Assembly: GCA_038250515.1 (NCBI GenBank)
Contig: JBBSCG010000026.1
Coordinates: 1 to 27,273 of the forward strand
From: JAICUY01 sp038250515
GTDB taxonomy: Bacteria > Chloroflexota > Limnocylindria > QHBO01
DNA length: 27,273 nt
Reading direction: 5' to 3'
A model generated the notes under the pieces. The model had not been told where the DNA came from and ran no database searches. It was given only the letters and a program-made list of their open reading frames with translations. The translations under genes and the position numbers were made by a program. Of the stretch, positions 25,438 through 27,273 are shown piece by piece. Within the stretch, counting starts at the first letter, position 1. The number at the start of each line of letters is the position of its first letter.

Positions 25438-26348
25438 CCCGCCGGCCGATTTTGCTGCTGGTCAACCCGGTGGCCGGTGGAAAGCTCGGGTCCGGACCGG
25501 ACCTTGCCGACGATCCGGCGCTGCTCGAGCCGGAGGCGTTGGCCGATGCGCTCCGAGCGGTCGGCCTCTCGGTCGACCTCCACGTGCTGGCTGAGACCGA
25601 TGACGTCGCTTCGTTGGCGGCCGATGGAGCCGCGGACGGGCATGACGTGGTGGTGGCCGGCGGCGATGGCACGGTGGGCCTCGCCGCGGCCACGCTCGCG
25701 GGCACGGAGGCCACGCTCGGGATCTTGGCACGTGGGAGCTTCAACAACGTGGCCCGCGGCTTCGGCGTGCCACGCACCCTGGACGCCGCGGTCGAGGTGA
25801 TTGCCCGCGGAACGGCCACCGCCATGGATATGGGGGAAGCGCATCGCGGCGATGGAGATCGGCGCCCGTTTTTCGAGGCTGCCGGGGTGGGGCTCGATGC
25901 CGCTGGCTTCGGGGCGGTTGAGCTTTCCGAGCGTCATGGCTGGCGGCGAGGCGCGCGAGCTCTGCTGCGCGCGCTGCGACAGCGCCGGCGTGCGATGCGC
26001 CTCACGATCGATGGGCATCGGTACCGGGCACAGGCGCCAGCCGTGACCATCTGCAACGGACCATACCTGGGCATGGGCTTCGCGCTGGCGGCTGATGCCG
26101 ACCCGGCCGACGGTCTGCTGGACGTCGCGATCTTCTCCGGCATGACGCGCTGGGAGGTGCTGCGCCACTTCGCCCGCGTTGCGCGCGGCGTCCGACGTCG
26201 TGAGCCCCGGATCAAGCATGTGCAGGGTCGCGAGATCAGTATCCGCGCCGTCCGCGGCGTCCTGCCGGCGCATGCCGACGGTCGGTCGATCGGACTGACG
26301 CCGGTGACCTTCACCGTTCGCCCCGGTGCGCTGCGCGTGTTCCGCTAG
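25434..26348 (+). CDS. Diacylglycerol kinase-like lipid kinase (DagK/YegS/BmrU family)
   Basis: Cytosolic/peripheral membrane kinase of the DAGK catalytic fold, 304 residues. The hallmarks in order are LLVNPVAGG (8-16), VVAGGDGTVGLAA (74-86, nucleotide-binding GGDGT), LGILARGSFNNVARGFGVP (95-113, usually LPxGTxNDFAR) and ICNGPYLGMGFALAADADPADGLLDV, the phosphate- and substrate-site block. The LARGSFNN variant, in place of the common LPxGTGND, marks a divergent subgroup, so the lipid substrate is uncertain. The start is GTG 25434 overlapping the previous TGA. An earlier in-frame opening from 24915 reads across acyP and is rejected. It ends 4 nt before the convergent dGTPase stop. Confidence 0.88.
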   Translation: MTRRPILLLVNPVAGGKLGSGPDLADDPALLEPEALADALRAVGLSVDLHVLAETDDVASLAADGAADGHDVVVAGGDGTVGLAAATLAGTEATLGILARGSFNNVARGFGVPRTLDAAVEVIARGTATAMDMGEAHRGDGDRRPFFEAAGVGLDAAGFGAVELSERHGWRRGARALLRALRQRRRAMRLTIDGHRYRAQAPAVTICNGPYLGMGFALAADADPADGLLDVAIFSGMTRWEVLRHFARVARGVRRREPRIKHVQGREISIRAVRGVLPAHADGRSIGLTPVTFTVRPGALRVFR

Positions 26349-26352
26349 GTCC

Positions 26353-27273
26353 TCAGAGCTCCGGCCGGAAGAGGCGGTCGTGGGTGGTGAGCGCGAAGCG
26401 ATCGGTCATGCCGGCGACATAGTCGGTGACCTGCACGGGAAGCGGCGCATCGTTGTCGCGGTAGCTCGCCGGCATCTCGTCGGGGTGGTCGAGGTGGTAG
26501 TCGACCAGGTTGCGGATGATGACCACCGCCCGCCGCTGCTGTGCCAGCTGCGCCGGGGCCTGGTAGACGCGCTCGAACATGAAGTCGCGCAGCTCGTTCA
26601 TGACGTGCAGCGTGTCGGCGTCCATCTCGATCTGGCCGACGGCCAGCGAGTGCTCGATCACCGCATCGATCATCTCACCGATCCAGGCGCGGCCCGGCTG
26701 GCCGAATCGCTCGCGAACCGCGGTCGGGAAGGAGTCAACGGCCAGGATGCCGGCGCGCATCGCGTCGAGAGCATCGTGGCTGAGGTACGCGATTCGATCG
26801 GCGAAGCGCACGCAGATCGCCTCGCAGGTCGCCGGCGGCGGGTCGATCTTCCACGAGTGGGCGCGGATCCCGTCGCGCACCTCCCAGGTCAGGTTCAGCT
26901 CCTCGAGGACCTCGTAGATCCGCACGCTCTGGGCCGCGTGGTGCCAGCCATCAGGCTCGAAGTACGGTGACAACGCGTCCTCGCCGGTGTGGCCGAACGG
27001 TGAATGCCCGACGTCGTGGCCCAGCGCGATCGCCTCGGCCAGCGGCTCGTTGAGGCTCAGTGCGGCGGCCAGCGCCCGCGCGATCTGGGTCACCTGCAGC
27101 GTGTGCGTCAGCCGCGTGACGAAGTGGTCGCCCTCGGGGTTGATGAAGACCTGCGTCTTGTGCTTCAGCCGGCGGAAGGCCTTCGAATGCAGGATCCGAT
27201 CACGGTCACGCTCGAAAGCGGTGCGGAACTCGTCGGGCGCTTCGTTGCGCTCACGACCGCGGCTGCGGCTCGA
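26353..27273 (-). CDS. dgt: dGTPase-like HD-domain triphosphohydrolase, 5'-truncated by window edge
   Basis: HD-superfamily phosphohydrolase, likely dNTP triphosphohydrolase (releases tripolyphosphate from dGTP or other dNTPs). 306 residues are present; the start lies beyond the window. The visible N-terminus has RTAFERDRDRILHSKAFRRLKHKTQVF and TRLTHTLQVTQIARALA (first metal His), followed by ALGHDVGHSPFGHTGEDAL (HD pair) and a later RFADRIAYLSHDALDAM (conserved Asp). This matches the dGTPase-like type 2/3 family. Internal ATG/GTG codons near 27093 are not true starts, because strong family sequence continues upstream to the window edge. Confidence 0.92.
   Translation of the reverse strand, partial: SSRSRGRERNEAPDEFRTAFERDRDRILHSKAFRRLKHKTQVFINPEGDHFVTRLTHTLQVTQIARALAAALSLNEPLAEAIALGHDVGHSPFGHTGEDALSPYFEPDGWHHAAQSVRIYEVLEELNLTWEVRDGIRAHSWKIDPPPATCEAICVRFADRIAYLSHDALDAMRAGILAVDSFPTAVRERFGQPGRAWIGEMIDAVIEHSLAVGQIEMDADTLHVMNELRDFMFERVYQAPAQLAQQRRAVVIIRNLVDYHLDHPDEMPASYRDNDAPLPVQVTDYVAGMTDRFALTTHDRLFRPEL

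Overview
The window is a GC-rich, densely packed bacterial chromosome segment. It contains housekeeping and stress genes, with no mobile elements, CRISPR arrays, rRNA or tRNA that I can see. GC content, frequent GTG/TTG starts, many 4-bp start/stop overlaps, an HspR-type heat-shock regulator and a YtxH-type membrane protein point to a Terrabacteria lineage. Chloroflexota (Limnocylindria-like) is my best guess, but this is inference and no phylogenetic marker was aligned.

Layout. 1-2197 (minus): purH then the 5' part of glpX, cut by the window edge. 2301-2717 (plus): a small membrane protein. 2745-9399 (minus): a heat-shock operon hspR-lon-cbpA-clpB, with a clear promoter and an HspR-operator-like inverted repeat upstream. 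9484-12758 (minus): a metallophosphoesterase, then a tight cluster of a universal stress protein, two TrkA/RCK-type nucleotide-binding proteins and a membrane protein. 12785-13600 (minus): rsmG. Divergent from rsmG, 13797-15188 (plus): a small PD-(D/E)xK-like protein, hpt and a four-helix membrane protein. The rsmG/13797 intergenic region holds two inverted DnaA boxes. 15185-20758 (minus): a complete branched-chain amino acid ABC transporter livJ-H-M-G-F, followed by two very small membrane/lipoprotein ORFs. 21029-22930 (plus): a GNAT protein and a NYN-domain protein with a long basic tail. 22956-23636 (minus): a YtxH protein. 23725-26348 (plus): holB, acylphosphatase, a membrane-anchored hypothetical and a diacylglycerol-kinase-like lipid kinase, all overlapping. 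26353-27273 (minus): a dGTPase-like HD hydrolase, cut at its 5' end.

The most notable points are: (i) a near-identical promoter word, TATACTCGG, 7-10 nt before the first start codon of four unrelated transcription units, which implies leaderless mRNAs; (ii) a LivG ATPase with a roughly 75-residue insertion carrying two predicted membrane helices; (iii) the HspR operon with its operator; (iv) DnaA boxes flanking the divergent promoters next to rsmG; and (v) an 18-codon leaderless upstream ORF overlapping the start of the PD-(D/E)xK-like gene.
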